64,000 bases of DNA from Micromonospora chokoriensis (lineage in GTDB: Bacteria; Actinomycetota; Actinomycetes; Mycobacteriales; Micromonosporaceae). Each line of letters opens with the position of its first letter. Position 1 is the stretch's first letter. This document shows positions 52,000-60,461 of the stretch, one piece after another. The position numbers were made by a program, and so were the translations under genes. Location: NCBI RefSeq assembly GCF_900091505.1, contig NZ_LT607409.1, forward strand, positions 5,518,001 through 5,582,000, in the 5' to 3' direction. Under the pieces are notes generated by a model. It did not search any database. It was not told the origin of the DNA and saw only the letters and a program-made list of their open reading frames with translations.

Positions 52000-53004
52000 T
52001 CAGGTCGCCGGGCTCCGCAGCAGGTCGATGGTGGCAGCGGCCTGACCGGCGATGTCGCGGAGCACTCGGGCAGCAGGCGAGACGTCGTGGACGAGGCTCA
52101 CGGACTGGCCCGCGTACAGGGCCATGGCGGCCAGGTCACCGGTCATCCCGGGCAGCGGCATCAGGTCCTCGTACCGATGATGCTCCTGACCGGACGCGTC
52201 AGCGGCGACGACATCACCCTCGCCGGGTCGCAGTGGGGCAGGCGGTGAGCCGGCCGTCTGCCAACGCCGCACTGTCGTGTTGCGCAGTGCGCGATGCGGG
52301 GCGTTCGGCCACCCGCCGTCGAAGCAGAGGGTGTGCACGGTGTCCGCTCCGGTGGCCGCGATCAGGTGCTGCCGGTACACCTCATGGGTGGCTGCTTCGT
52401 CAGCGGCGAGGAAGCGGGTGCCCAGCATGGCGGCCTGGGCGCCGAGCGCGAGCGCGGCCGCGACACCACGCCCGTCCGCGATCCCTCCCGCAGCCACCAC
52501 CGGTACCGGCCCGACCGCGTCGACGACGGCCGGCACCAGGGACATGGTGGTCGTGCCGCCACGGACGTGACCGCCTGCCTCCCACCCTTGAGCCACCACG
52601 ACGTCGACGCCGGCCGTGACGGCGTGCACGGCCTCGGCGAGGTCACCGATCGTGTGCAGGTGAAGCGCACCGGCCTGCTGGATCCGGCTGTGCACCGGCG
52701 ACGGGTCGCCCCAGAAGGTGGAGATGATCGGCAGCTTCTCCTCCAGGCACACGGTGAGCACATCGTCCACCGGGAAGTCGAGAACCACGTTCGCGCCGAA
52801 CGGCCGGGTGGTGAGCTCCCGGGTACGCCGGATGGACTGCCGTGCCTGATCGGGGTTCTGCCACGTCAACGCCAGCATGCCGAGACCGCCGGCCTCCGAC
52901 ACCGCCGCCACCAGTTCCGGTACGGCCGCGGAACCCACGGGCGCCTGAATGATGGGCAGGTCGATGCCCAACCTGCCACACAGCGCGGTGCGTAATCGCC
53001 TCAC
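52000..53004 (-). CDS. nitronate monooxygenase-family flavoprotein
   Basis: A 334-residue FMN-dependent (beta/alpha)8 protein: LPIIQAPVGSAAVPELVAAV, VVVAQGWEAGGHVRG and the phosphate-binding PVVAAGGIADGRGVAAALAL, then LGTRFLAADEA. It oxidises nitronates such as 3-nitropropionate or is a close relative with another substrate. It is divergent from an HxlR regulator whose gene shares its 90-bp promoter region. Confidence 0.9.
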   Translation of the reverse strand: MRRLRTALCGRLGIDLPIIQAPVGSAAVPELVAAVSEAGGLGMLALTWQNPDQARQSIRRTRELTTRPFGANVVLDFPVDDVLTVCLEEKLPIISTFWGDPSPVHSRIQQAGALHLHTIGDLAEAVHAVTAGVDVVVAQGWEAGGHVRGGTTTMSLVPAVVDAVGPVPVVAAGGIADGRGVAAALALGAQAAMLGTRFLAADEAATHEVYRQHLIAATGADTVHTLCFDGGWPNAPHRALRNTTVRRWQTAGSPPAPLRPGEGDVVAADASGQEHHRYEDLMPLPGMTGDLAAMALYAGQSVSLVHDVSPAARVLRDIAGQAAATIDLLRSPAT

Positions 53005-53023
53005 GAAGCTGCCCCGATCGCTT

Positions 53024-53069
53024 CGGAAATCGAATCATTTCACGGGACGGTACTGTATCGGATATCGAA
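53024..53069. promoter_or_regulatory. paired direct repeats, candidate HxlR operator
   Basis: CGGAAATCGAA (53024-53034) and CGGATATCGAA (53059-53069) lie 35 bp apart in the divergent region between the nitronate monooxygenase and HxlR genes. Confidence 0.45.
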
Positions 53070-53094
53070 GCATCAAGAGGGGGCGGCGCAGGCG

Positions 53095-53439
53095 ATGACG
53101 GCACCCAGGCCGGGCCAGCAGGTACGCGGATCGAGCACCGGACGACCTCTCATGGCCGCCCTCGACCTGTTCGGGCGTCGCTGGAACCTGCGCATCGTCT
53201 GGGAGTTGCACCACGGGCCGGTCGGCTTCCGCGCGCTGCAGCAGCGCTGCGACAACATGTCATCCAGCGTCCTCCGGCAGCGGCTGACCGAACTGGTCGA
53301 CGCCCACCTCGTCGCCCAGCAGCCGGACACGGCGTACGCGCTCACCGACCTCGGCCGCGGCGCCTACCAGGCCCTGCGCCCGCTCGTCCGCTGGTCCGAC
53401 ACCTGGGCCTCAGTCCTGAGCGCGGACGACAAGACCTGA
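53095..53439 (+). CDS. HxlR-family transcriptional regulator
   Basis: A 114-residue winged-helix protein: ALDLFGRRWNLRIVWELHHG, then GFRALQQRCDNMSSSVLRQR and the wing YALTDLGRGAYQAL. There is no conserved Cys, so it does not sense by the single-Cys route of some HxlR proteins. It probably represses the divergent monooxygenase gene. Confidence 0.9.
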   Translation: MTAPRPGQQVRGSSTGRPLMAALDLFGRRWNLRIVWELHHGPVGFRALQQRCDNMSSSVLRQRLTELVDAHLVAQQPDTAYALTDLGRGAYQALRPLVRWSDTWASVLSADDKT

Positions 53440-53571
53440 ATCGCGGCACGTCGACCCTGGCGCTTGGCGAACAGAGTCGCTACCGTGCTTCTGAATCCGA
53501 AGCATTCGGAGGTTGGTCATGCGCAACCGTGCGCCCGGCGCTTCCCGGTTCGTCGACGTCACTGCCACCTG

Positions 53572-54426
53572 ATGGCCAGCCCACCGGTGGCGGTGGTGAA
53601 CGCCTGCACCCGCCACGGACAAGGCGGCAGCCCCACCACAGTCGTGATCGACGATAACGTGCTCACCGACGACGAACGGCATGCGATCGCCCGGAGGGCC
53701 GGCACCTCCCACACCGCGTTCGTCGACACCAGCACAGCGGACGTTCCCAGGGTGCGGTTCTTCACCAGCGCCCGGGAACTCACCAACTGCGGGCATGGAA
53801 TCATCGCGGCACAGGCCGTCCTGCTGCAGCGCAGCGGCGGCACCGAGCACCACGGCCGCCAATGCAGCGCAGGCCGCACCTTCGCCACGACCGCCATCCG
53901 ACGCCACGACGGCATCGAGGTCTGGTTCGACCAGGGCGTCATCGCCCTACCGGACGGCGCTCACGCGACCGACCATGGCATCATCGCCGCCCTCGGCCTG
54001 GAACGAACGGACATCGCCGCCGACGTACGGGTCGCCTCACCCGGCACACCACGACTCCTCGTCCCCGTCCGTGATCGCCGGACGCTGCTGTCCATACAGC
54101 CCGACCACGATCGACTGGCAACCGAGTGTCGGCGACTCGGTTATCTCGGCTGCTTCGTCTACGCGCTGTCGCCGACCACGAGAACGGGCACCGCCCGGAT
54201 GTTCGCCCCGGCGATCGGCGTCGACGAGGACATCGCGAACGCCAACAGTGTCGGCTGCCTCGCCGCACACCTGCTCGACACCACCGGCAACGGCGCAATC
54301 GAGATCCACCAGGGCGACGGGCTCCAGAGCCCGTCATCGGTGTCCGCCATCGCGACACACACCGCAGACGGCATCGTCGCCAGAATCGGCGGAGTGGTCG
54401 GTCTCAGCGCACCGCATGCTCCTTAG
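53572..54426 (+). CDS. PhzF-family isomerase-like protein
   Basis: A 284-residue protein of the PhzF/diaminopimelate epimerase fold: VVNACTRHGQGGSPTTVVID, RFFTSARELTNCGHGIIAAQ (position of the catalytic Glu), and GTARMFAPAIGVDEDIANAN followed by SVGCLAA. The usual P-F-A-G-H reads N-C-G-H, so it is a divergent member. The ATG at 53572 matches the usual N-terminus; the frame is open further upstream. It is not beside phenazine genes, so a role in phenazine synthesis is unlikely. Confidence 0.8.
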   Translation: MASPPVAVVNACTRHGQGGSPTTVVIDDNVLTDDERHAIARRAGTSHTAFVDTSTADVPRVRFFTSARELTNCGHGIIAAQAVLLQRSGGTEHHGRQCSAGRTFATTAIRRHDGIEVWFDQGVIALPDGAHATDHGIIAALGLERTDIAADVRVASPGTPRLLVPVRDRRTLLSIQPDHDRLATECRRLGYLGCFVYALSPTTRTGTARMFAPAIGVDEDIANANSVGCLAAHLLDTTGNGAIEIHQGDGLQSPSSVSAIATHTADGIVARIGGVVGLSAPHAP

Positions 54427-54446
54427 CAGCACCGCCGCCAGCGCTT

Positions 54447-55004
54447 CTATCCAGGACTGGCACCCCGACGGCGTTCCTCATCGCGACCTTCGACCAGCGC
54501 GAAGCCACGGGCCAGATAATTTGCCAGCGCGTGCGGATGATCCCAGCTTGAGGTACGCAACCAGACCCGACGGGTTTGCCCGCCAAGCCCCGCACCGTTC
54601 TGCGGCCCCGGCACGTCCCAGGCGCGCTGAGTCAGTAGTGCCAGGGCGTAGCCGCCGTATCCATGCCCAATGCACTCCGGTATGAGGCCGAATGTGTCCA
54701 GCTCCACCTCCGGCCCCGAGTGCCAGCGCAGACAGCCCCAACCAGCCAGCTGGTCGTCTACCTCTATCCACCAGTGACGCAACGCAGGGTCGCTGAGCCA
54801 TTCGACCCAGTTCCGATGCGACCATGTCAAACTCGACCATCGATGCGCCGAGCCGATGCGATCATGCACCTCACGCAGCTGCGGCAGGCTCACCCCAGCC
54901 GGGTCGTCGATCGGCACCAGGACCAGGCCCTCGACAACCCTCGCCCACCGAAGCTGGCCCGGACTCGTCATCTGAAGGTGTGTGATCACCTTGTCGGACC
55001 CCAT
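54447..55004 (-). CDS. GNAT-like N-acetyltransferase
   Basis: A 185-residue protein: RVVEGLVLVPIDDPAGVSLP, then WWIEVDDQLAGWGCLRWH, a CoA-loop-like GLIPECIGHGYGGYALALLT and a late ANYLARGFALVEGRDEER. The ATG at 55004 has AAAGGAGA 8-9 nt upstream. Substrate unknown. Confidence 0.78.
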   Translation of the reverse strand: MGSDKVITHLQMTSPGQLRWARVVEGLVLVPIDDPAGVSLPQLREVHDRIGSAHRWSSLTWSHRNWVEWLSDPALRHWWIEVDDQLAGWGCLRWHSGPEVELDTFGLIPECIGHGYGGYALALLTQRAWDVPGPQNGAGLGGQTRRVWLRTSSWDHPHALANYLARGFALVEGRDEERRRGASPG

Positions 55005-55375
55005 GCCTGTTCTCCTTTCCCGGTCAAGACAAGAGAGCCATAGAGCCAGCATCATCAGTGGCGCGGGGGTCACAGATGCCTGCGATGGATCTGACTTTCC
55101 CAGCCAATGGGCGGCGACCGTCCGCTCGGCACCGTCGCACGCTCTCGGTGTGCCCTTCGGCTTTCTCGACCGGGAGGCTTCGCTCGTCGACCTGCCCCGA
55201 TGGTGGGACTCCCAGCCTGCTGATGGGCCTGCACCCACTCCCTGCTGATGCAGGGTTGGTCCGGGGGAAACGCACTGATCTCGGCTACGTGCGCCCGTCC
55301 CGGGTGGATCGTGTCCCGGCCCGGAAGGACTCGCTGCGGAGCCGCGGACCGCCGCCTCGGCTCTAGAGTTCTGCC
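55005..55375. other. 371-bp gap without a supported gene
   Basis: Several short frames are open on both strands but none has a ribosome site and family-like sequence together. It may contain the promoter of the acetyltransferase. Confidence 0.4.
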
Positions 55376-55480
55376 GTGTCTGGACCTGAGCCGAAACGCG
55401 GCACGGTGGTGCGCGGAGTCATCTCAGAGATCCATAACTTCGGTGTCTTCGTACGCCTCGAAGCGGCGGAGAGCACGGCT
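55376..55480 (+). pseudogene. truncated S1 RNA-binding domain gene
   Basis: From the GTG at 55376 the first 32 codons read like the opening of a small S1-domain protein (KRGTVVRGVISEIHNFGVFV, RLEA). After that the sequence loses the S1 pattern and runs into the next gene in another frame. A normal S1 domain needs about 70 residues, so this is a remnant, cut off by a deletion. Confidence 0.55.
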
Positions 55481-55520
55481 GGGATTCGGGAACGGCACGA
55501 GGGCCATAAGATTCACCTCC

Positions 55521-56510
55521 ATGGTCCGCACCACGCCTCCGCGCCCCCTGGACATCGCCGCGCTCTTCCCCGAACTGCGGGAGCACTCCCGCACGGCTAC
55601 CCGCCTGCATCCTCGCCGCGGCGCTCCGACCGTCACGGACAGCTCGGTCGGCGGACCACTGCTGTGGCCGGCCGACGAGGTGTGGCCGGTCTGCGACGAC
55701 GCCGGGGCGCACGAGTCATACAACCTGACCACCCCGGCCGCCCTGCGCCGCAGGCGGGAGATCCTCGCGATTGCAGAAACCCGGGGCCGGTTGCCGGGCG
55801 GGGACTTCTTGACCGCGGAGGAGCGGGCCGAGCTCGACGCGGCCGACGCTCTGGACCTGGACGACCTGATCGAGGATCCGATCCCGTTGGTCCCGGTCGC
55901 GCAGCTGTACCGACGAGACATCCCGGACTACGCCGGTCCGGACGGCACCGACCTGCTCCAGGTGCTGTGGTGCCCGGTAGACCACTCAGACCGGCACTAC
56001 GGCCCTCGCGTCTTCCTCCACTGGCGCGACAGTTCCGCCGTCGGCCCACTGCTCGGAGCGGCCCCCGAGCCACCGGTGGTCAGCCACATGTACCTGCCGA
56101 TTCCGTGCGTGGTGCATCCTGAGCAGGTCCGCGAGTACCAATACGCCGATCTGCTCCCCGACGACCTACGCGAGCGAATCGACGCCTGGGATGACGACGA
56201 GGACGAGAGCCGTCCCCACTATCAGAGCGACTTGTCGCTGGCACCGGGATGGAAGGTCGGCGGATACGCGAACTGGTCACTGACCGATCCGTACCCGATG
56301 GACTGTGCGGTCTGCGGCACCACGATGACCTTGATTTTCACGGCGGGCTCAAGCGACTGGAACGGTATGGACTGCAGCTGGCGCCCTTCCGAGGAAGATC
56401 CGGCCGCGTCGCCGGACACCGCCGATGTGCAGATCGGGCGCGGCTACTCCCTGTACACCTTCCAGTGCCCCGAATCATTCGACCATCCCCCGGCCACCGC
56501 CATGCAGTGA
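55521..56510 (+). CDS. DUF1963 (YwqG-like) protein
   Basis: A 329-residue protein: MVRTTPPRPLDIAALFPELR at the front, GGPLLWPADEVWPVC, a long acidic middle, then GWKVGGYANWSLTDPYPMDC, which is the DUF1963 signature region, and a CxxC pair (DCAVCGTTM) that may bind metal. Function of the family is unknown. The ATG at 55521 has a poor ribosome site, and the upstream region belongs to a broken S1 gene, so translation signals may have been altered. Confidence 0.72.
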   Translation: MVRTTPPRPLDIAALFPELREHSRTATRLHPRRGAPTVTDSSVGGPLLWPADEVWPVCDDAGAHESYNLTTPAALRRRREILAIAETRGRLPGGDFLTAEERAELDAADALDLDDLIEDPIPLVPVAQLYRRDIPDYAGPDGTDLLQVLWCPVDHSDRHYGPRVFLHWRDSSAVGPLLGAAPEPPVVSHMYLPIPCVVHPEQVREYQYADLLPDDLRERIDAWDDDEDESRPHYQSDLSLAPGWKVGGYANWSLTDPYPMDCAVCGTTMTLIFTAGSSDWNGMDCSWRPSEEDPAASPDTADVQIGRGYSLYTFQCPESFDHPPATAMQ

Positions 56511-56543
56511 CGCGGCTCGGAAGCAGTCGCCACCGCGATCGGG

Positions 56544-56867
56544 CTAGATGGGCTCTCCGGCCACGCCGCTGAATCCGACGAGGCCGTTGTCCTGTGCCAG
56601 GGACAGAATCTCTGGCAGATAGTCGAGCTGGCGGACAGACAGCGTCAGAAGCACGTACTTCAGTGCGTCGTCCGGACTGTCCTCCAGGTCGAACGTCGAG
56701 GGCTCCAGCACGTCCTCGATGTCCGTCCAGCGGGCAAGCAGCCCGTCCCGGAACCGTTTCACACCCGGGTCTGTCGCCAGGTCGCTGGTGTCACCCTCAG
56801 CGAGCCGGTCGAAGATGTCGGCAGGATCACCCGTGCCGCGCTTCCAGAAACCAAAGTCGCTACTCAC
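56544..56867 (-). CDS. small acidic hypothetical protein
   Basis: A 107-residue acidic protein: MSSDFGFWKRGTGDPADIFD, then helical DALKYVLLTLSVRQLDYLPE and a GLVGF turn near the end. I do not recognise a named family; the style resembles small immunity or toxin-associated proteins, without proof. The GTG start at 56867 is the only sensible one. It is convergent with the DUF1963 gene. Confidence 0.6.
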   Translation of the reverse strand: MSSDFGFWKRGTGDPADIFDRLAEGDTSDLATDPGVKRFRDGLLARWTDIEDVLEPSTFDLEDSPDDALKYVLLTLSVRQLDYLPEILSLAQDNGLVGFSGVAGEPI

Positions 56868-57262
56868 AGCGGCATCCTAGGAGTGGATGTCGTGTCTGCC
56901 CAGGCGAGCACGGCGGCAGACGCGGGCAGCCGCCGTAGGTCGACCGGCTCCAGATCACCGCCGGCAGGTCCGGCACGCCCGCCTAGCGCTCCTGTCCCGG
57001 TACGGTGGGCCGGTGGAACCCTTGTGGCGACGCCGTGCTCCAGGGCCCACGATCGAGTGGTTGCTCTGCCACCCCAGGCTGCCGATGATCGCCGGCTGGG
57101 ACACCGGACGCCCAGCGCCGCCGATGCCGACCGGCCATGCGACGCTCAAGCTCCGCGACCAACGGGCCACGCCCCGTGACCCCCGCCATAGCCGCTCAAT
57201 TCCTGGCATGACAGCACGGCACCCTCAACTCCAGACCCCTTGTGCCCGGAGGAACGACGACC
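56868..57262. other. 395-bp gap upstream of zwf
   Basis: No supported gene. The region should carry the zwf promoter; I saw no clear -35/-10 pair. Confidence 0.4.
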
Positions 57263-58756
57263 ATGGACAACGCATCTCAGCTCATCCAGGAGCGCAGTGC
57301 CCCGCCAGCCACGCTGGTGATCTTCGGTGCCTCCGGTGACCTGACCCGGCGCAAGCTGCTGCCCGCAATCGAGAGCCTGGCACGGCACGAGCGGCTCCCG
57401 GACCAGTTCGCGCTGGTCGGCGTCGCGCGCACGCCGATGACCAACGAGCAGTTCGCCGAGAGCGCCCTCGGCGAACGCACCCTCGCCAGCAAGCGCCAAC
57501 TCCAGGGCAGCGTGCGGTACGTGGCCGGCGGCTACGACGACCCGGAGACCTACAAGCGGCTCGTGGAGACCCTCGACGAGTTGGACGCGCAGCGGGGCAC
57601 GTCCGGCAACCGGCTCTTCTACCTGTCCACGCCGGCCGGGGCCTTCGAGCCGGTGATCAACGGGCTGGCCGGTGTCGGGCTCAACCAGCCCCGCGAAGGC
57701 TCGTTCTCCCGCCTGGTCATCGAGAAGCCGTACGGTCGCGACCTGGTCACGGCGCGCGAGCTCGACGGCGTCGTGCACAGCGCGTTCGACGAGCACCAGG
57801 TCTTCCGCATCGATCACTACCTGGGCAAGGACACCGTCCAGAACGTGCTGGCGTTGCGCTTCGCGAACTCGATCTTCCAGCCCATCTGGGATCGCTCCTG
57901 GGTCGACCACGTGCAGATCACCGTCGCCGAGACCCTGGGGGTCGGCAGCCGGGGCGGCTTCTACGAGGAGGCCGGCGCGATGCGGGACATCGTGCAGAAC
58001 CACGTGCTCCAGGTCCTCGCGCTGGCACTGATGGAACCACCGGCCTCGTTCGAGGCCGAGGGCCTGCGCAACGAGAAGGTAAAGCTGCTGCAGGCGATCC
58101 GGCTCCCCACCGACCGGGACATCGCCGAGGCCGCGGTCCGGGGACAGTACACCCGGGGCGGCACCCGCGAGGACCTGATGGCTGGCTACCGCGAGGAGCC
58201 CGGCGTCGACCCCCTGTCGCGGACCGAGACCTACGCGGCCATGCGGCTCAACGTGGACAACTGGCGGTGGGCCGGGGTGCCGTTCTACGTCCGCACCGGA
58301 AAGCGCCTGCCGGCCCGGCTCACCGAGGTGGCACTGCAGTTCCAGCGCCCGCCGCACCTGCCGATCCCGACCGACCAGCTCACCGGCCTCGACGCCGACG
58401 CGCTGATCCTGCGGATCCAGCCGAACGAGGGCATCTCGCTGCGCTTCGGCGCCAAGGTGCCGGGTCACTCCTTCCGGGTCCGCACCGCCACGATGGAGTT
58501 CTCCTACGACCAGACGTTCGTCGAGGAGTCCCCGGAGGCGTACGAGCGTCTGCTCCTGGACGCGCTGATCGGTGACGCGTCGCTGTTCATCCGCAGCGAC
58601 GAGGTGCAGCAGTGCTGGCGGATCGTCGACCCGATCATCGACAACTGGGCGAAGGACCACTCACCGATCCCCACATACGAGGCCGCCTCCTGGGGCCCGA
58701 CCGACGCCGACCGGCTCATCGGCCGCAACGGCCGCAAGTGGCGCAACTCCGCATGA
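57263..58756 (+). CDS. zwf: glucose-6-phosphate 1-dehydrogenase
   Basis: A 497-residue enzyme of the oxidative pentose phosphate pathway, oxidising glucose 6-phosphate with NADP. The N-terminal nucleotide-binding GxSGDLxxRKLLPA reads FGASGDLTRRKLLPAI; the substrate site is RIDHYLGKDTVQN near residue 185, with EKPYGRDL before it. The ATG at 57263 has CGGAGGA 8 nt upstream. No opcA, tal or tkt lies beside it, so this is likely a second, stand-alone zwf copy; in actinomycetes the main copy usually sits in a tkt-tal-zwf-opcA cluster. Confidence 0.95.
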   Translation: MDNASQLIQERSAPPATLVIFGASGDLTRRKLLPAIESLARHERLPDQFALVGVARTPMTNEQFAESALGERTLASKRQLQGSVRYVAGGYDDPETYKRLVETLDELDAQRGTSGNRLFYLSTPAGAFEPVINGLAGVGLNQPREGSFSRLVIEKPYGRDLVTARELDGVVHSAFDEHQVFRIDHYLGKDTVQNVLALRFANSIFQPIWDRSWVDHVQITVAETLGVGSRGGFYEEAGAMRDIVQNHVLQVLALALMEPPASFEAEGLRNEKVKLLQAIRLPTDRDIAEAAVRGQYTRGGTREDLMAGYREEPGVDPLSRTETYAAMRLNVDNWRWAGVPFYVRTGKRLPARLTEVALQFQRPPHLPIPTDQLTGLDADALILRIQPNEGISLRFGAKVPGHSFRVRTATMEFSYDQTFVEESPEAYERLLLDALIGDASLFIRSDEVQQCWRIVDPIIDNWAKDHSPIPTYEAASWGPTDADRLIGRNGRKWRNSA

Positions 58757-58878
58757 CCCTGCCACACCGCGGCTGATCGCACTGCTGAGGCTTGGTTGCC
58801 AGTGGACACGCGGTCAACCAAAGCCCGCGACCGACGGCATCGTCCCGTGACGCCGTCGCCCAGGTTGAGGTCGCCGAA

Positions 58879-58911
58879 GGGCCGCCGGTGCGCATTGCGC
58901 ATCGGCGGCCC
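58879..58911. terminator. 15-bp hairpin between zwf and protease genes
   Basis: 58879-58893 pairs with 58897-58911 (one G-T pair) around ATT. It ends both convergent transcripts. Confidence 0.85.
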
Positions 58912-58917
58912 ACCGTC

Positions 58918-60147
58918 TCAGCCGTTGTCGATCAGGCTGGCGATCTCGTTGTAGATCAGGTGCGCCTTCGCGCCCTGGTTCGACGGACAACCGCCGAGGT
59001 GGTGCAGGGCGATCACCCGGTGGCTGGCGTTCAGTACGGGTGAACCCGAGTTGCCGCCGGAGGTGTCACAGCTGTAACTGATGTTCCAGGTGTTGTAGTT
59101 CGCGTTGCGGACGGCGCAGGTCGCCCCGTTCTGGGTGTCCTCGAAGATCGACAGCCGTTTCGCGGTGCCGTCGCCGTGCCCGGGGATGTAGATCCGGGTG
59201 CCGTTGCTGGTGGCGGCAGTTGCCAGGTACAGCGTGCCGAATCCCTGGATGGCGGCGAAGTTGTTCACCGAGAACAGGGCGTAGTCCAGCTGACTGGAGC
59301 CACCGCTGCTCACCTTGTAGAGGGTGGCACCGCTGACCTTGGTGCCGGCACCGGGATTCCCGCCACCACAGGTGGCGCACTGGTAGTTGAACTGCATCTC
59401 GCTGCCGCTCACGGCGGACTGCGTCTCGAAGCAGTGCTTGTTGGTCAGCATCCGGTTGGTGTTGCCGACCCGCCAGGTGGTGCACAGTCCACCGCCGCTG
59501 ATCAGCAACCGCGCCACCGCCCTGCCCCGGGCGTACTCGGTGGGGTGGCTGTTCTGGTAGCAGACCACGTCGCGGCGGGCGTCGGTGCTGCACACGGACT
59601 GCGTGGAGAAGTTGTGCGCGGTGATCTCGCTGCGGTCGTATCCGCGCCAGAACCGGTCGATGGTGGCGGCGTTGCCACGTGCGGGGCGGCTGCTGTGCAG
59701 TGTCACCACGGCGGTGTCGCCCTCCACCGACATCGCCCAGAAACCCGGCTGTCCGTCGGTGGTGTAGTCCGAACCGGTCGCCCGGTTCAGGTGGCGGTCG
59801 TACCGGTAGCTCTCCTTGCCGTCGCGGCTCGACACGGTGACGTAGTCGCCTTCGGCCAGTCGCAGTGAGCTGAAGTGAACCTTGACGTAGGTGGCGCCCG
59901 GGTGCTGGATGATCTGCGTCCCGCCGTTGGGGGCGGAGGACAGGGAGCTGTCGACGGTACGGAGCTCACCGACCGTGGTCACACCCTCTGCCGAGAACTG
60001 GTCCGATTCCGGTGCTCGCTGGGACGGTGGGGCGACAGGGGCGACCGGGTACGCCTCGGCGGCGGGTACCGACAGGATGCTCAGCCCGAGTGTGCAGGCA
60101 GCGAGCGCGACTGCGCCCGTTCGTAGGCGGCGCAGGGCATGTTTCAT
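58918..60147 (-). CDS. secreted chymotrypsin-like serine protease
   Basis: A 409-residue protein with a signal peptide (about 1-33) and a propeptide-like first part (40-190). The S1-type protease domain has His238 in LTNKHCFE, a likely Asp in QLDYALF, and Ser369 in SGGNSGSPVLN. Paired Cys are spread through the domain (CYQNS, CATCGGG, CAVRN, GGCPSN). The His motif reads N-K-H-C instead of A-A-H-C, as in some glutamyl-endopeptidase-like or bacterial orphan proteases. The ATG at 60147 has GAGGGAG 5-6 nt upstream. Confidence 0.85.
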   Translation of the reverse strand: MKHALRRLRTGAVALAACTLGLSILSVPAAEAYPVAPVAPPSQRAPESDQFSAEGVTTVGELRTVDSSLSSAPNGGTQIIQHPGATYVKVHFSSLRLAEGDYVTVSSRDGKESYRYDRHLNRATGSDYTTDGQPGFWAMSVEGDTAVVTLHSSRPARGNAATIDRFWRGYDRSEITAHNFSTQSVCSTDARRDVVCYQNSHPTEYARGRAVARLLISGGGLCTTWRVGNTNRMLTNKHCFETQSAVSGSEMQFNYQCATCGGGNPGAGTKVSGATLYKVSSGGSSQLDYALFSVNNFAAIQGFGTLYLATAATSNGTRIYIPGHGDGTAKRLSIFEDTQNGATCAVRNANYNTWNISYSCDTSGGNSGSPVLNASHRVIALHHLGGCPSNQGAKAHLIYNEIASLIDNG

Positions 60148-60461
60148 CTGTCGCTCCCTCTCAGGATTCAGCACCGAGACGTGCTTTCGGTCTTCCTACC
60201 TGAGATCACGCAAGACATGTAATCCCATCTATGTCATAGCTGCGTGCAGAGCCGCTTCACCTGCGGTGGGGATGCGCCCTGATGTTCGGCCTCACCGGCG
60301 GATGAAGGGTGCAGGCGAGGGCGACGTCAGAATTCCCGTGGTCTGCCGCGACAGCCGAGGAAAGCGCAGGGGCTGGAATTACCACATCCTCCGCTCGCGC
60401 GGAGGTTCCCGAGTTGAACGGGAATAGAAGGAAGCACCTGCATGGCCTCGGCTGTCGCCGC
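60148..60461. other. 314-bp gap between protease and TerD-end gene
   Basis: No supported gene. It contains the protease promoter region and, near 60391-60410, a CTCGCGCGGAGG-rich stretch of no clear use. Confidence 0.4.

Noticed and set aside
53572-54426. PhzF-like gene as evidence for phenazine synthesis
   Set aside because: No other phz gene is nearby and the active-site surroundings are divergent.
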